64,000 bases of DNA from Psychrobacillus sp042944905 (GCF_042944905.1 NZ_CP168496.1:3844001-3908000), one strand, 5' to 3'; positions 16,187-25,546 are shown, numbered from the stretch's first letter. Numbers and translations are program-made. Notes: generated by a model not told the origin, from the letters alone.

Positions 16187-16828
16187 TCACTTTTTCATTT
16201 TACTTTTCAAAAATGCTATTATTCCAGGTAAAATGGAAATAAATATAATAAGCAATAAAACCGTTGAGAAGTTATCTTTAATTATAGGGATACCTCCAAA
16301 GAAATAACCAAGGACCGTGCCTAAAGTAACCCACAACGCTGCACCCGCCACATTATACAAGAGAAAATAACGATAATGCATTTGGCTCGCTCCTGCAATA
16401 AACGGTGCAAATGTACGGATGAACGGCATAAATCGTGCAATGACTATTGTTTTTCCACCATGCTTGTTAAAAAATTGTTGGGCCTTATACATCTTCTCTT
16501 GGTTAATCCATTTCCCAAGTAAACTATTGGGAGGAATAGAGGTCCCAACTTTTTTCCCGATTTGATAATTCATCGTATCGCCAAGAACCGCTGCTACAAA
16601 AAAAACAATCCACAACAATGCAATGTGAAACGCTCCAACCGCTGCGAATGCTCCGCTTGCAAATAATAGAGAATCTCCAGGTAAGAATGGAAAAATAACA
16701 ACACCAGTCTCAATAAAGACAATCAAAAATAATATTGCATATGACCATCCGCCGAAATTATGAATAATATCCACTAAATGCTTATCTATATGCAAAATAA
16801 AACTAATCAAACCTTGAATAATTTCCAT
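16187..16828 (-). CDS. DedA family membrane protein
   Basis: A 213-residue integral membrane protein of the DedA superfamily; some members flip phosphatidylethanolamine or undecaprenyl phosphate and need the proton gradient. Seen: FPFLPGDSLLFASG (re-entrant motif) near residues 46-60, and ARFMPFIRTFAPFIAG (about 130-145) with the two functional arginines. Four to five hydrophobic segments follow the family pattern. Monocistronic, with its own terminator. Which lipid it moves cannot be decided. Confidence 0.88.
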   Translation of the reverse strand: MEIIQGLISFILHIDKHLVDIIHNFGGWSYAILFLIVFIETGVVIFPFLPGDSLLFASGAFAAVGAFHIALLWIVFFVAAVLGDTMNYQIGKKVGTSIPPNSLLGKWINQEKMYKAQQFFNKHGGKTIVIARFMPFIRTFAPFIAGASQMHYRYFLLYNVAGAALWVTLGTVLGYFFGGIPIIKDNFSTVLLLIIFISILPGIIAFLKSKMKK

Positions 16829-16986
16829 TTATGCTCTCTCTTTCTCAAAATAATTCTTACTCATTATACCATAATATATATATTTCCATATTATTTCACT
16901 TAATAAAGGCTTTATCCTTTAATTATTCTGAACCTTTCTATAAAATATAGAATATAGGTTACTTTTAGAAAAGAGGTTGATAACAA

Positions 16987-17895
16987 TTGGGTGACATAGC
17001 AAATGGTATATGTTCGGAAGCTAAACCCGTTAAAGTCCCACATAGGAGTGCTCCAAAAAAAGTCTTGTTTGCACGGACTATAATGATTGCTGTTGGTGCA
17101 ATATTAATGGCTGTTGGTTTAGAACTATTTTTAGTTCCTAACCTAATATTAGACGGTGGAGTCGTTGGTGTTTCCATCATCCTTTCTCATCTTACAGGTG
17201 TTCGTTTAGGAGTTTTCATATTCATCTTGAACATCCCTTTCTTTTTCCTCGGTTATAAGCAAATAGGAAAAACCTTCGCATTATCTACCCTATTCGGTAT
17301 TACTGTTTTATCCATTTTCACATCGTTATTACATAATGTTGAACCTGTAACTACAGACTTATTACTTTCCACTGTATTTGGCGGTATTGTGTTAGGGATG
17401 GGTGTCGGTCTAGTAATTCGAAATGGTGGGTCACTTGATGGATCCGAGATTCTAGCGATTTTGTTTAATAAAGCTCTCCCATTCTCTGTAGGAGAAATCA
17501 TTATGATTATTAACTTAGTTATTTTCTCTGTAGCTGGATTCGTCTTTACATGGGAACAAGCGATGTATTCATTTTTAGCCTATTTCATCGCATTCAAAAC
17601 AATTGATATTGTTATTCAAGGTCTAGATGAATCTAAGTCTGTTTATATAATAAGTGATTATATAGAAGATATTGGAGATGCAATTATGGATCGTTTAGGA
17701 CGTGGTGTTACGTATTTGCACGGTGAAGGTGCATACACAGGGGACAACAAAAAAGTAATCTTTACCGTCATTACACGATTAGAAGAGGCTAAGCTAAAAA
17801 CGATCGTAGAAGAGATTGATGATCATGCTTTTCTAGCGGTAGGTAATATTGCAGAAGTTCGTGGTGGCAGATTCAAGAAAAAAGATATTCATTAA
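16987..17895 (+). CDS. YitT family membrane protein (DUF161-DUF2179)
   Basis: A 302-residue protein: five or six membrane segments in the first ~190 residues (VGLELFLVPNLILDGGVVGVS, GMGVGLVIRNGGSLDGSEILA) and a C-terminal cytosolic DUF2179 domain (about 215-300: GRGVTYLHGEGAYTG, IFTVITRLE, ALVGNIAEVRGGRFK-like end). YitT proteins are widespread in Firmicutes and unassigned. The TTG start at 16987 follows AGAGGT; no better ATG exists before the first segment. Convergent with the CoA-transferase, with a shared terminator. Confidence 0.87.
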   Translation: MGDIANGICSEAKPVKVPHRSAPKKVLFARTIMIAVGAILMAVGLELFLVPNLILDGGVVGVSIILSHLTGVRLGVFIFILNIPFFFLGYKQIGKTFALSTLFGITVLSIFTSLLHNVEPVTTDLLLSTVFGGIVLGMGVGLVIRNGGSLDGSEILAILFNKALPFSVGEIIMIINLVIFSVAGFVFTWEQAMYSFLAYFIAFKTIDIVIQGLDESKSVYIISDYIEDIGDAIMDRLGRGVTYLHGEGAYTGDNKKVIFTVITRLEEAKLKTIVEEIDDHAFLAVGNIAEVRGGRFKKKDIH

Positions 17896-17900
17896 AAAAT

Positions 17901-17937
17901 AAAAACCGATTACATCCGCGGATGAGATCGGTTTTTG
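17901..17937. terminator. bidirectional terminator
   Basis: AAAAACCGAT/ATCGGTTTTT stem with an inner CATCCGCGGATG hairpin, between convergent yitT-like and CoA-transferase genes. Confidence 0.9.
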
Positions 17938-17940
17938 TTT

Positions 17941-19455
17941 TTATACAAGTGTTTCTACTTCTTGTAACATTGTGCTGTATTCCACTAAATTTGTATGGAA
18001 TGAAAATGCCTTTTCCAGTACATGAGGGGTTTGGCCACCTCTCGTTAAAGCTTCTTTATAGTAAATACGTAATTGTTCTTTATACAAGGGATGGGCACAA
18101 TTTTCAATGATTAGTTCTGCTCGTTCCCTAGGTGCTAATCCACGTAAATCCGCATAACCTTGCTCCGTCACAACTACGTCAACGTCATGCTCCGTATGAT
18201 CCACATGCGCTACGAAAGGAACGATACTCGAGATGTTTCCGCCCTTTGCAATTGACTTTGTCACAAAAATTGCTACTCGTGCATTACGGGCGAAGTCACC
18301 GGAACCACCAATACCATTCATCATTTTTGTTCCAGAGACATGAATAGAGTTAACGTTCCCATAAATATCGAATTCTAAAGCAGTATTAATAGCAATTAAT
18401 CCGAGACGACGTATGATCTCCGGGTGATTTGTGATTTCCTGTGGTCTTAATATAAGCTGATCACGATACTTTTCAAACTTTCCGTATACTTGCTTCATTT
18501 TCTTCCCTGAAAGTGTAATGGAGCATGCAGATGCAAAGTTTACTTTTCCAGCATCTATTAAATCAAACACAGAGTCTTGTAGTACTTCTGAATATACTTG
18601 TAAATTTTCAAACTCAGAATCGATCATTCCATGTAATACAGCATTAGCAACGGAGCCAATACCAGATTGTATAGGTGCAAGTTTATTTGTAAATCTACCT
18701 ACCTTCACTTCATCACGTAAAAAAGCAATTAAATGCTGAGCAATTTCTTCCGTTTCAAAATCTAGAGGAACAATTGTGGAAGGGGAATCTATATGTTCTG
18801 TAAACACAATCCCTCTTATTTTTGCTGAATCAAATGGAATACCCACTGTCCCAATTCGATCATCTACTTTTGTTACAGGAATGGGCTCTCTTACCCCTTG
18901 ATCTGCTGGTTCGTATATATCATGCAATCCTTCAAATAATGCCGAGTGCCCCATGTTTATCTCTACTATTATATTTTTTGCTTGTGATACAAATGTTAGA
19001 GAGTTACCAACAGAAGTAGTTGGAATAATCATTCCATCCGCCGTAATTGAAACCGCTTCCACTATTGCGAAGTCAATTGCAGATAGAGCTCCTGATCGAA
19101 TCATTTCCGCCGTATGTGATAAATGCTGATCGACGAATAAATGTTTACCTGCATTAATGTTTTTTCGCATTGTTGCATCTGCTTGGAATGGCAAACGCTT
19201 ATTTATGATACCTGCTTCTGATAATAATTTGTCTATATCGCAGCCTAAAGATGCTCCTGTAAAAATATTCACTTTAAAGTCATCTTTTTTAGCTCTTTCT
19301 ACTAAAGCAAATGGAACCGCTTTCGCATCACCTGCGCGTGTAAAACCACTTAACCCCAATGTCATTCCATCTTGAATCCATGATGCAGCCTCATCCGCAC
19401 AAACAACTAGACTATGTAAACTATTATCCTTAATACGCTCAAGATTCTTTTCCAT
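17941..19455 (-). CDS. acetyl-CoA hydrolase/CoA-transferase family enzyme
   Basis: A 504-residue member of the Cat1/AarC family, which moves CoA between acetate and succinate or hydrolyses acetyl-CoA. The catalytic Glu lies in LQVYSEVLQD (near residue 290), and glycine-rich NGIGGSGDFARNARV lines the CoA site. It probably serves acetate or short-acid metabolism. The upstream gene pair on the same strand ends with a LytTR regulator, separated by a terminator, so this gene has its own promoter. Start GTG 19458 or ATG 19455 after AAGGGGGA; both fit. Confidence 0.87.
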   Translation of the reverse strand: MEKNLERIKDNSLHSLVVCADEAASWIQDGMTLGLSGFTRAGDAKAVPFALVERAKKDDFKVNIFTGASLGCDIDKLLSEAGIINKRLPFQADATMRKNINAGKHLFVDQHLSHTAEMIRSGALSAIDFAIVEAVSITADGMIIPTTSVGNSLTFVSQAKNIIVEINMGHSALFEGLHDIYEPADQGVREPIPVTKVDDRIGTVGIPFDSAKIRGIVFTEHIDSPSTIVPLDFETEEIAQHLIAFLRDEVKVGRFTNKLAPIQSGIGSVANAVLHGMIDSEFENLQVYSEVLQDSVFDLIDAGKVNFASACSITLSGKKMKQVYGKFEKYRDQLILRPQEITNHPEIIRRLGLIAINTALEFDIYGNVNSIHVSGTKMMNGIGGSGDFARNARVAIFVTKSIAKGGNISSIVPFVAHVDHTEHDVDVVVTEQGYADLRGLAPRERAELIIENCAHPLYKEQLRIYYKEALTRGGQTPHVLEKAFSFHTNLVEYSTMLQEVETLV

Positions 19456-19630
19456 CACTTGAGTTCCCCCTTGAATATAGCATTTAAATAATTTTATCGT
19501 GTTTTGTCACAGTTTCGAAAAAAAATGATGAATACACGTTTTATACGTTTGAAGCAGCAAACTAAATTACTAAACCAGCATTCTAATGAATATTAATATG
19601 CACAATATATCCCTTAGAGAAAATAAATGA

Positions 19631-19673
19631 AAAAAACGCTTGAATTAGAGGGAGCTTTCCCCTTATTCAAGCG
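19631..19673 (-). terminator. terminator of the TRM11-LytTR operon
   Basis: CGCTTGAAT/ATTCAAGCG stem with an inner AGGGGAAAGCTCCCT hairpin; minus strand ends in six T. Confidence 0.88.
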
Positions 19674-19680
19674 CTTATTA

Positions 19681-20325
19681 TTAAAATTCTAATAATTTTC
19701 GGAAATAACTAGAATACGATTGACTTACAGATATTTTTTCTTCATTAACCATGGCAAGTACGAATGTAGAATGCGTATCTGGAAAAATTTCTTTTATATG
19801 ATGCACATTAACAATAAAGGATCTATGGCATCGAATGAACATTTCTCTTGGAAGTCTGTATTCAAAGTCTTGCAAAGAACTAGTATGTGTACCAGAGAAC
19901 GTTTTCGTTACAATATATGTTTTACGATCTTTAGCTTCTAAATAGTAAACATCTGTAAAAGGGATAGGTTTCCAACCATCTTGCGTCTTTATTGTAATAA
20001 CCGATTTTCCTTCCGTGAAAGCAGGATATATAGCTAAAACACAACCTTCCAATTCTCCTTTGAACTGAAATGGCACTGCCATACCGTGATAAGGGACACC
20101 AAAAACTTCCCTATTCATAAATTCGGAAACCTTTTGCTTACTTTGTAATGCTTTGTACGCAATTGTTCCTTCTTTTACAGAATCACCTGGCTTAATCCTC
20201 AAATCTATTCGTTTACTTGGACGATAATATATATATTCCTCCGTATTAGAAACGGCAATAGAAATTTCATCTGAAAATAATTCACCAATAACGTCTAAGA
20301 GTGCGACAATGGATAGATCCTTCAT
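19681..20325 (-). CDS. LytTR DNA-binding regulator without receiver domain
   Basis: A 214-residue regulator. The last ~100 residues are a LytTR domain: VYYLEAKDRKTYIVT, LPREMFIRCHRSFIVNVHHIKEI and the final YSSYFRKLLEF. The first ~110 residues (ISIAVSNTEEYIYYRPSKRIDL, GVPYHGMAVPF) look like a small-molecule or PAS-like sensor, not a phosphoreceiver, so it is probably a one-component regulator. It follows the TRM11-like gene by 14 bases and is upstream of the CoA-transferase, which may be a target (inference). Confidence 0.85.
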   Translation of the reverse strand: MKDLSIVALLDVIGELFSDEISIAVSNTEEYIYYRPSKRIDLRIKPGDSVKEGTIAYKALQSKQKVSEFMNREVFGVPYHGMAVPFQFKGELEGCVLAIYPAFTEGKSVITIKTQDGWKPIPFTDVYYLEAKDRKTYIVTKTFSGTHTSSLQDFEYRLPREMFIRCHRSFIVNVHHIKEIFPDTHSTFVLAMVNEEKISVSQSYSSYFRKLLEF

Positions 20326-20339
20326 CCTTTTACCCCCAT

Positions 20340-21293
20340 TTATTCACAAACGACTATTTCACGAGAAAACTGTTGCTTTGTTGTTATGCAACGATCTGTT
20401 ACTTGTAAACCTACATTCTCCAAACGCTCATCCATCGATTCAATTGTTACAATGACTACTTTCTTTGCAATTCTTCTAGCATGCTTTAAGATGGTAAACT
20501 GTTCTTCCCAAGATGCACTTGTATATAAATTGTACGGTAAATCGATAATAGCTACATCATATGTTTCAGTGATGTCTTCTATTGCACTCTTTTTTACATC
20601 GCCAGTTAAACCAAAATAAGCAATATTTTCTCTTGATCCTTCACAAACTAATGGATTAATATCTCGACCAACGATATGTATCCCCATCGATAACGCTTCT
20701 ACTAGTACCGTTCCTATTCCACAACAAGGATCTATTGCTCGAATTCCTTTGGGATGCGGAACAGCTATATTCGCTACCGCTCGGGCAACGCGTGTGCTTA
20801 AAGCTGTAGAATACTCTCTTGGTTTTTTCACATGATGAAACCATATCGGTTCACTCTTTGTATACAAACCAAAATACCAGCGACCACCATATGGAACTAT
20901 TGCGTATAGCTGGTCGGGATTGTGTAAATCAAAGTCTCCTTGCATCTCACTTCCGATTGCTCGTTCTATTTGAAGACGCTCGCTATTTTCAATTTTATCT
21001 TTACCTTGGCGATCGTTTATTTTTAAGAATATTACTTTATTTGTTTCTATTTCCGATCCGAAAGCAGCAGCTTGTGCAATGATCTCCTCTACTGTGTCAC
21101 CATCTATCAAAACTTCTACTCGACCTTTCATAAATGGACTTCTACTAGAATCGATTTTCACTTGGCTTTTTATTATTTTTAACTCTGTGTCTTCTCCAAA
21201 AAAAGATCGCATCTCTAAATGACATAGAGAGCGTTCTGCATCATTGTATGCATATGTATAAATGAATGCCGGTTGTCGGCTAATGTTCGTCAA
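20340..21293 (-). CDS. TRM11-type SAM-dependent nucleic acid methyltransferase
   Basis: A 317-residue enzyme. The SAM site reads DPCCGIGTVLVEAL (near 195-208) and the catalytic motif IV reads DLPYNLYT, the D-P-P-Y form used for exocyclic N2-guanine methylation in tRNA by the TRM11/Trm14 group. The first ~150 residues resemble the substrate-binding part of that family. It should act on tRNA or rRNA guanines; the position is unknown. Start TTG 21293 is well supported by GGAGGG 7 bases upstream and an extended -10 promoter, although the open frame runs further back. Confidence 0.83.
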   Translation of the reverse strand: MTNISRQPAFIYTYAYNDAERSLCHLEMRSFFGEDTELKIIKSQVKIDSSRSPFMKGRVEVLIDGDTVEEIIAQAAAFGSEIETNKVIFLKINDRQGKDKIENSERLQIERAIGSEMQGDFDLHNPDQLYAIVPYGGRWYFGLYTKSEPIWFHHVKKPREYSTALSTRVARAVANIAVPHPKGIRAIDPCCGIGTVLVEALSMGIHIVGRDINPLVCEGSRENIAYFGLTGDVKKSAIEDITETYDVAIIDLPYNLYTSASWEEQFTILKHARRIAKKVVIVTIESMDERLENVGLQVTDRCITTKQQFSREIVVCE

Positions 21294-21317
21294 TATATTC
21301 CCTCCAATAGTACTTCT

Positions 21318-21326
21318 ATTATAACA
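21318..21326 (-). promoter_or_regulatory. extended -10 promoter of the TRM11-LytTR operon
   Basis: Minus strand TGTTATAAT, a TGn extended -10, ends 24 bases upstream of the TTG start. No good -35, as expected for this class. Confidence 0.65.
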
Positions 21327-21487
21327 TGCTATTTGCTTCGAGCGAGATACATACATAACTGTAATATGGAGTATCCTAAGCATTCTTATCAGAAAGGCTT
21401 TAAATTTGAAAACACTATATCCAAGAGTTTTAATTGTCCTGCATTCAAATATTTTAATGTTAAAATAGATTTTAGGAGGAAATATAC

Positions 21488-22240
21488 ATGACTAGATTAG
21501 AAGGTAAAGTAGCAATTATTACAGGTGCAGGTTCTGGTATGGGACGCGAAGAAGCACTTTTATTCGCAAAAGAAGGTGCAAAGGTTGTTGCAACAGATAT
21601 TAACGAAGCAGCTGTTCAAGCAGTAGCAGAAGAAATTAAAGCAGCTGGCGGAGAAGCTATTTCAGTAGCACATAATGTTGCTTCGGAAGAAGACTGGAAT
21701 AAGGTCTACACTGAAACAATTAACGCTTTCGGTAAATTAGACGTTCTTGTAAATAACGCTGGTATTAGCCAACGTGGTTCTATGGAAGATTTAACAGTTG
21801 AACAATGGGATACAATTATGAGCATTAACGTTAAAAGTGTGTTCTTAGGAACTAAATTATCATTGCCTCATTTCCGTGCTAATGGAGGAGGTTCAATCGT
21901 GAACATTTCTTCTATCGCTGGGTTAAAAGGTAGTTCAGGTGCAGGTGCCTACACTTCTTCTAAAGGTGCTGTACGCATGTTAACGAAAGCATGTGCAGTT
22001 GACTACGGTAAAGATAATATCCGAGTAAACTCAGTACACCCTGGTTTCATCATAACGCCAATGAGTAAAGAATACATGGAAGACGAGAAAATGAGTAAAT
22101 GGTTCTTGGCTCAAACTGCTCTTCCACGTGTAGGTCAATCATTAGAAGTTGCAGAAGCAGTATTGTTCCTAGCATCCGATGCTTCTTCTTACATTACTGG
22201 TGTCGAGCTTCCAGTTGACGGCGGAGTAACAGCGAAATAA
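21488..22240 (+). CDS. SDR family NAD(P)-dependent oxidoreductase
   Basis: A 250-residue classical short-chain dehydrogenase. Seen: TGAGSGMG cofactor loop (residues 12-19), NNAG (about 88), catalytic Ser in NISSIAG, YTSSK (Tyr/Lys pair), and PVDGGVTAK end. TDIN after the second strand carries an acidic residue, which favours NAD over NADP. The substrate is not evident; glucose-1-dehydrogenase and cyclopentanol dehydrogenase are close types. TAGGAGG precedes the ATG; monocistronic. Confidence 0.85.
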   Translation: MTRLEGKVAIITGAGSGMGREEALLFAKEGAKVVATDINEAAVQAVAEEIKAAGGEAISVAHNVASEEDWNKVYTETINAFGKLDVLVNNAGISQRGSMEDLTVEQWDTIMSINVKSVFLGTKLSLPHFRANGGGSIVNISSIAGLKGSSGAGAYTSSKGAVRMLTKACAVDYGKDNIRVNSVHPGFIITPMSKEYMEDEKMSKWFLAQTALPRVGQSLEVAEAVLFLASDASSYITGVELPVDGGVTAK

Positions 22241-22250
22241 TATTTCATAT

Positions 22251-22287
22251 AAAAACCGTTTTCTCCTAAAAGAGAATCGGTTTTTTT
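22251..22287 (+). terminator. intrinsic terminator
   Basis: AAAAACCG...CGGTTTTTTT outer stem with TTCTC/GAGAA inner stem after the SDR gene. Confidence 0.88.
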
Positions 22288-22342
22288 GTTTAGTTTTCAT
22301 TTTTATGGCTTATAAAGACACCTGGTCTATTTATGCATAAAG

Positions 22343-23158
22343 TTAACATATCGCACCTTCTTGTAAGTAGTTGTATATTCTTTCCCCTATCTCCGTTAAA
22401 ATTTGCTTCGATAATAAGTCATCTACATCCTTCGATAGAACAGTTGCAATTAGCTTCCGTTGACCTACGAAAAAAATCCCCACGTCATGACGAGTCCCTG
22501 ATATCCATCCTGTTTTATGAGCTAACTCCCAAGCAGTCATTCCATTATTAAAATTGGAATATGGGGACGGCAACTTCTCTGGTAAGCAATCTTTTATTTG
22601 TTGCTTTTTCATAATACCTATCATTTGTTCACTAGCCTCTGCACTTACTAACTCTCCTGTTGTCATCTGTACTAGCAACTTTGAAATATCATTTGGCGTA
22701 ATTTGATTGAACCCTTTTGGATTAGGCTTGCTCATCATTAACTTATTATAAAAAGTGCTTTTCTCCATACCCTCTTCTTTCATCGTACGTACAATGTTGT
22801 CCACTCCTACTAGATCAATCAATATATTCGTTGCTGTGTTATCACTTTGAATAATCATCAGCGTAATTATGTCTTTAAGGGAGAGTGTTGTTCCAGGAGT
22901 CAGATGTTGAAGAACACCAGAACCTAAAACAAAATCTTCGGACTTGAGAACAAACTGATCTGTTATTGCTAGTTTACCCACCTCAGTGGCAGCGAAAACT
23001 GCTGCCATAATAGGCACTTTTATAACACTTGCTGCGTAAAAGAGTTCATCCCCATTCAACACCCACTTCTCACCTAAATCCAAATCTTCCAAAACAATGC
23101 CCCATGTTCCATTCGTTTGTTCAACCAATTCTAGAATACTATCTACAAGTGTTTTCAC
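22343..23158 (-). CDS. class A beta-lactamase-fold serine hydrolase, cytoplasmic form
   Basis: A 271-residue protein with the three serine-hydrolase boxes: SVIK (S-x-x-K, near residue 44), SDN in QSDNTATN, and KTG in HKTGWISG. The omega-loop Glu that deacylates true class A beta-lactamases is missing: the region reads PKGFNQITPND. There is no signal peptide, so unlike beta-lactamases it should remain inside. It is therefore better read as a peptidase/esterase-like relative than as a resistance enzyme. Monocistronic. Confidence 0.82.
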   Translation of the reverse strand: MKTLVDSILELVEQTNGTWGIVLEDLDLGEKWVLNGDELFYAASVIKVPIMAAVFAATEVGKLAITDQFVLKSEDFVLGSGVLQHLTPGTTLSLKDIITLMIIQSDNTATNILIDLVGVDNIVRTMKEEGMEKSTFYNKLMMSKPNPKGFNQITPNDISKLLVQMTTGELVSAEASEQMIGIMKKQQIKDCLPEKLPSPYSNFNNGMTAWELAHKTGWISGTRHDVGIFFVGQRKLIATVLSKDVDDLLSKQILTEIGERIYNYLQEGAIC

Positions 23159-23257
23159 ATTTTATCCCCTTTGTTGATATTTTTTAATTTCCATTGATTA
23201 TAATCTATTATAATTAAATAGTAAGGTATATTATGAACATTGAATAAATAATAAAAG

Positions 23258-24205
23258 GTGGAAATTCCTATTCAACAGTTATTTTTATTACAACGGGTAA
23301 TCGATTATATTGATACTCATATTACGGAAGAAATTGTTCCAGAGAAACTGGCTACCCTTGCAGGTTATTCCCCTTATCATTTTTATCGAATTTTTGATAA
23401 GCATATTGGTTATACGGTTATGGAATATGTACAAAAAAGAAAGCTTCAGTTTGCTTTATATGACTTAGTCCAAGGCAAAAAAATTATTCATATAGCATTG
23501 GATTATGGTTTTGAAACTCACTCTGGTTTTACAAAAGCTTTTAAAAGATGCTTTGGAAGTCCTCCTAGCTTATATAAAATGCATTGCCCAATCTCATTGC
23601 CACAAAAACTGGATTTACTTAGTCTTCGTCAAAAACAAACTGGGGGCATCGTTATGCAACCGAAAATTGTTCATAAACAAGCTTTTGAAATTGCTGGCAA
23701 AACATTCGAGAGTGACATTGAAAAGGTCTCTTATACAAGAGATGCTCCTGCCTTTTGGGAACAAAGAATTCCACCGGATGAGGCAATCGAAAGAACACTG
23801 TACGATTTAATATCTCCAAGGGATCATGGGGAATACTGTATTAATTTAAGTGATACGGATTCACAGGATAAATTCACTTATTTATTTGCAGTAAACTGCG
23901 ATAAAGACGTTCAGCTTCCTGAAGGATTAACAAGGTTGAAAATAAAAGATGCGACTTATGCAGTTTTTAGAACCCCTCTCGTAGAAGCTGAACAATTTGT
24001 TCCTTCTATCAAAGGAACTTGGCAATATATTTTGGAGGATTGGTTACCACAATCTCATTATGAAGTGGATGAAACTGTTTATGACTTTGAATATTATGAT
24101 GAACACTGCCATGATTGGGAATATAAAAAAATATATATGGAAATTTATTTACCAATAAAAGAAAGAATCGAGGTTGAGTATGACTGTATATCAATTAATA
24201 AGTGA
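23258..24205 (+). CDS. AraC family regulator with GyrI-like effector domain
   Basis: About 315 residues. Residues ~10-115 are an AraC-type double helix-turn-helix (VPEKLATLAGYSPYHFYRIF, then IALDYGFETHSGFTKAFKR). Residues ~130-310 resemble the GyrI-like ligand-binding domain of Rob/BmrR-type regulators. The end overlaps the GNAT gene by 26 bases. The start is unusual: GTG 23258 lies within the only ribosome binding site (AAAAGGTGG), whereas an ATT at 23270 lies at the ideal 8-base distance. Confidence 0.85.
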   Translation: MEIPIQQLFLLQRVIDYIDTHITEEIVPEKLATLAGYSPYHFYRIFDKHIGYTVMEYVQKRKLQFALYDLVQGKKIIHIALDYGFETHSGFTKAFKRCFGSPPSLYKMHCPISLPQKLDLLSLRQKQTGGIVMQPKIVHKQAFEIAGKTFESDIEKVSYTRDAPAFWEQRIPPDEAIERTLYDLISPRDHGEYCINLSDTDSQDKFTYLFAVNCDKDVQLPEGLTRLKIKDATYAVFRTPLVEAEQFVPSIKGTWQYILEDWLPQSHYEVDETVYDFEYYDEHCHDWEYKKIYMEIYLPIKERIEVEYDCISINK

Positions 24206-25070
24206 CTACAAAAACATAAAAGTATATAAGGATAGTTTTAACGAACTGGCTAAAATGGTTTTTGGAATTGATTTTAAAGTATGGTATGAAAAAGGTTATT
24301 GGAGCGACAACTATGTTTGTTACTCATACGTCGATGGGGATAAAGTGATTGCAAATGCTTCTATAAACAAAATGACGATTGTATCTAATACCAAAGAATA
24401 TCAAGCTATACAAGTTGGCACAGTTATGACGCATCCTGATTATCGTTATCAAGGCTTATCCGGTAAACTGATGAACCATATCATGGAGAAATATGAAAAA
24501 GAGTCCGATTTTATCTTCTTGTTTGCTAATAAATCCGTTTTAGATTTCTATCCTAAGTTTGGATTTGAAAAAGTCCAAGAAAGTAGTTTTTCATTGAGCA
24601 TATCAGATGTAAAAAAACAACCAACACAATCGAGCACTTTACGACGTTTAAGTATTGAAAGTACAACGGATTTACAACTATTAGAAGATTTTGCAACTGA
24701 AAGGATACCTGTATCATCATTACTAGGGGTTAAAAATAGTGAACATCTCTTAATGTTTTATTTTATCTTGGTGTTTAGTGAAGCTATTTATTACATTCAA
24801 GAAGAGGATGTAATTGTACTATTTAAACACGCCGGTAGCCATCTTCATATTTTTGATATAGTCAGTAAAAAAAGCGTGGAAATAGACACCATTTTAAGTC
24901 ATATTATTTCTACTGAAACGGAGACAATTAATTTATATTTCACTCCAGATGATAACGATAAAAAGTTCAATACGGCGTTTATAACAGATAGTGATGATAC
25001 ATTATTCGTCCGTCCATTGATTGAAGATGTAACAGAGCATTTTCAATTTCCATTAACATCGCATTCTTAA
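24180..25070 (+). CDS. GNAT family N-acetyltransferase (Eis-like)
   Basis: A 296-residue protein. The acetyl-CoA site is in the first half: VGTVMTHPDYRYQGLSGKLMNHIM (about 80-103, with the R-x-Q-G-x-S-G turn), then FANKSVLDFYPKFGFEKV. The long second half recalls the two-GNAT-plus-SCP layout of Eis-type enhanced acetyltransferases in shortened form. Target unknown. ATG 24180 follows GAGG within the end of the AraC gene, so both are translated from one message, and the regulator probably controls this enzyme. Confidence 0.83.
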   Translation: MTVYQLISDYKNIKVYKDSFNELAKMVFGIDFKVWYEKGYWSDNYVCYSYVDGDKVIANASINKMTIVSNTKEYQAIQVGTVMTHPDYRYQGLSGKLMNHIMEKYEKESDFIFLFANKSVLDFYPKFGFEKVQESSFSLSISDVKKQPTQSSTLRRLSIESTTDLQLLEDFATERIPVSSLLGVKNSEHLLMFYFILVFSEAIYYIQEEDVIVLFKHAGSHLHIFDIVSKKSVEIDTILSHIISTETETINLYFTPDDNDKKFNTAFITDSDDTLFVRPLIEDVTEHFQFPLTSHS

Positions 25071-25113
25071 AGTTTTTGATGTCAAACAAAAGCAGCATCC
25101 GTTCTAAAACTAA

Positions 25114-25472
25114 CGAGTTCTCTATAGGGGGACAAAACAAGTAAATAGCAATCGGAATGGCAGACCTATTCGCATTAATGAGCATACATTTCATAAAGAA
25201 ATCTTTCTTCCAACTAACAATATTGCAATGAAGGATGATAACCCCGCCTTTCATCCATTAGCCACCATTATTCCAAAGTAGATTGTGCAACCGACGTATC
25301 TGCCTTAAAACCTGAACAGGTGAAAAAGGCGATGAAAAAAGTTATATCTATTCAAACTCCAATCCGAAATATGCTCAAATGGTCGCCACCATTCTTAGAA
25401 CATACTATAACTTTTTGTAAACCATACAAGTCTAAGGATAAAAGGAACTTATCCCAACACAGCGTCTTGTGA
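25114..25472 (+). pseudogene. possible decayed coding sequence
   Basis: The 476-bp gap after the GNAT gene has no intact gene. Two open fragments in different frames read like protein: 25114-25281 (contains NGRPIRINEHTFHKEIFLP and PAFHPLATIIPK) and, shifted, about 25272-25472 (VDCATDVSALKPEQVKKAM...). A single frameshift near 25275 would join them. Neither has a start with a ribosome binding site. I do not recognise the parent family, so this is a tentative call. Confidence 0.3.
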
Positions 25473-25546
25473 TAACCGAAAAGGGGGACAAAATTGAGGA
25501 CATTTTATATTTTTGGTAATTACGAAGAGGGGGGGATAAAATTATT

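Noticed and set aside
19536..19549. Two ACGTT repeats upstream of the CoA-transferase as LytTR binding sites
   Set aside because: Spacing is about 9 bases, whereas LytTR sites are usually about 21 bases apart; too weak to call.
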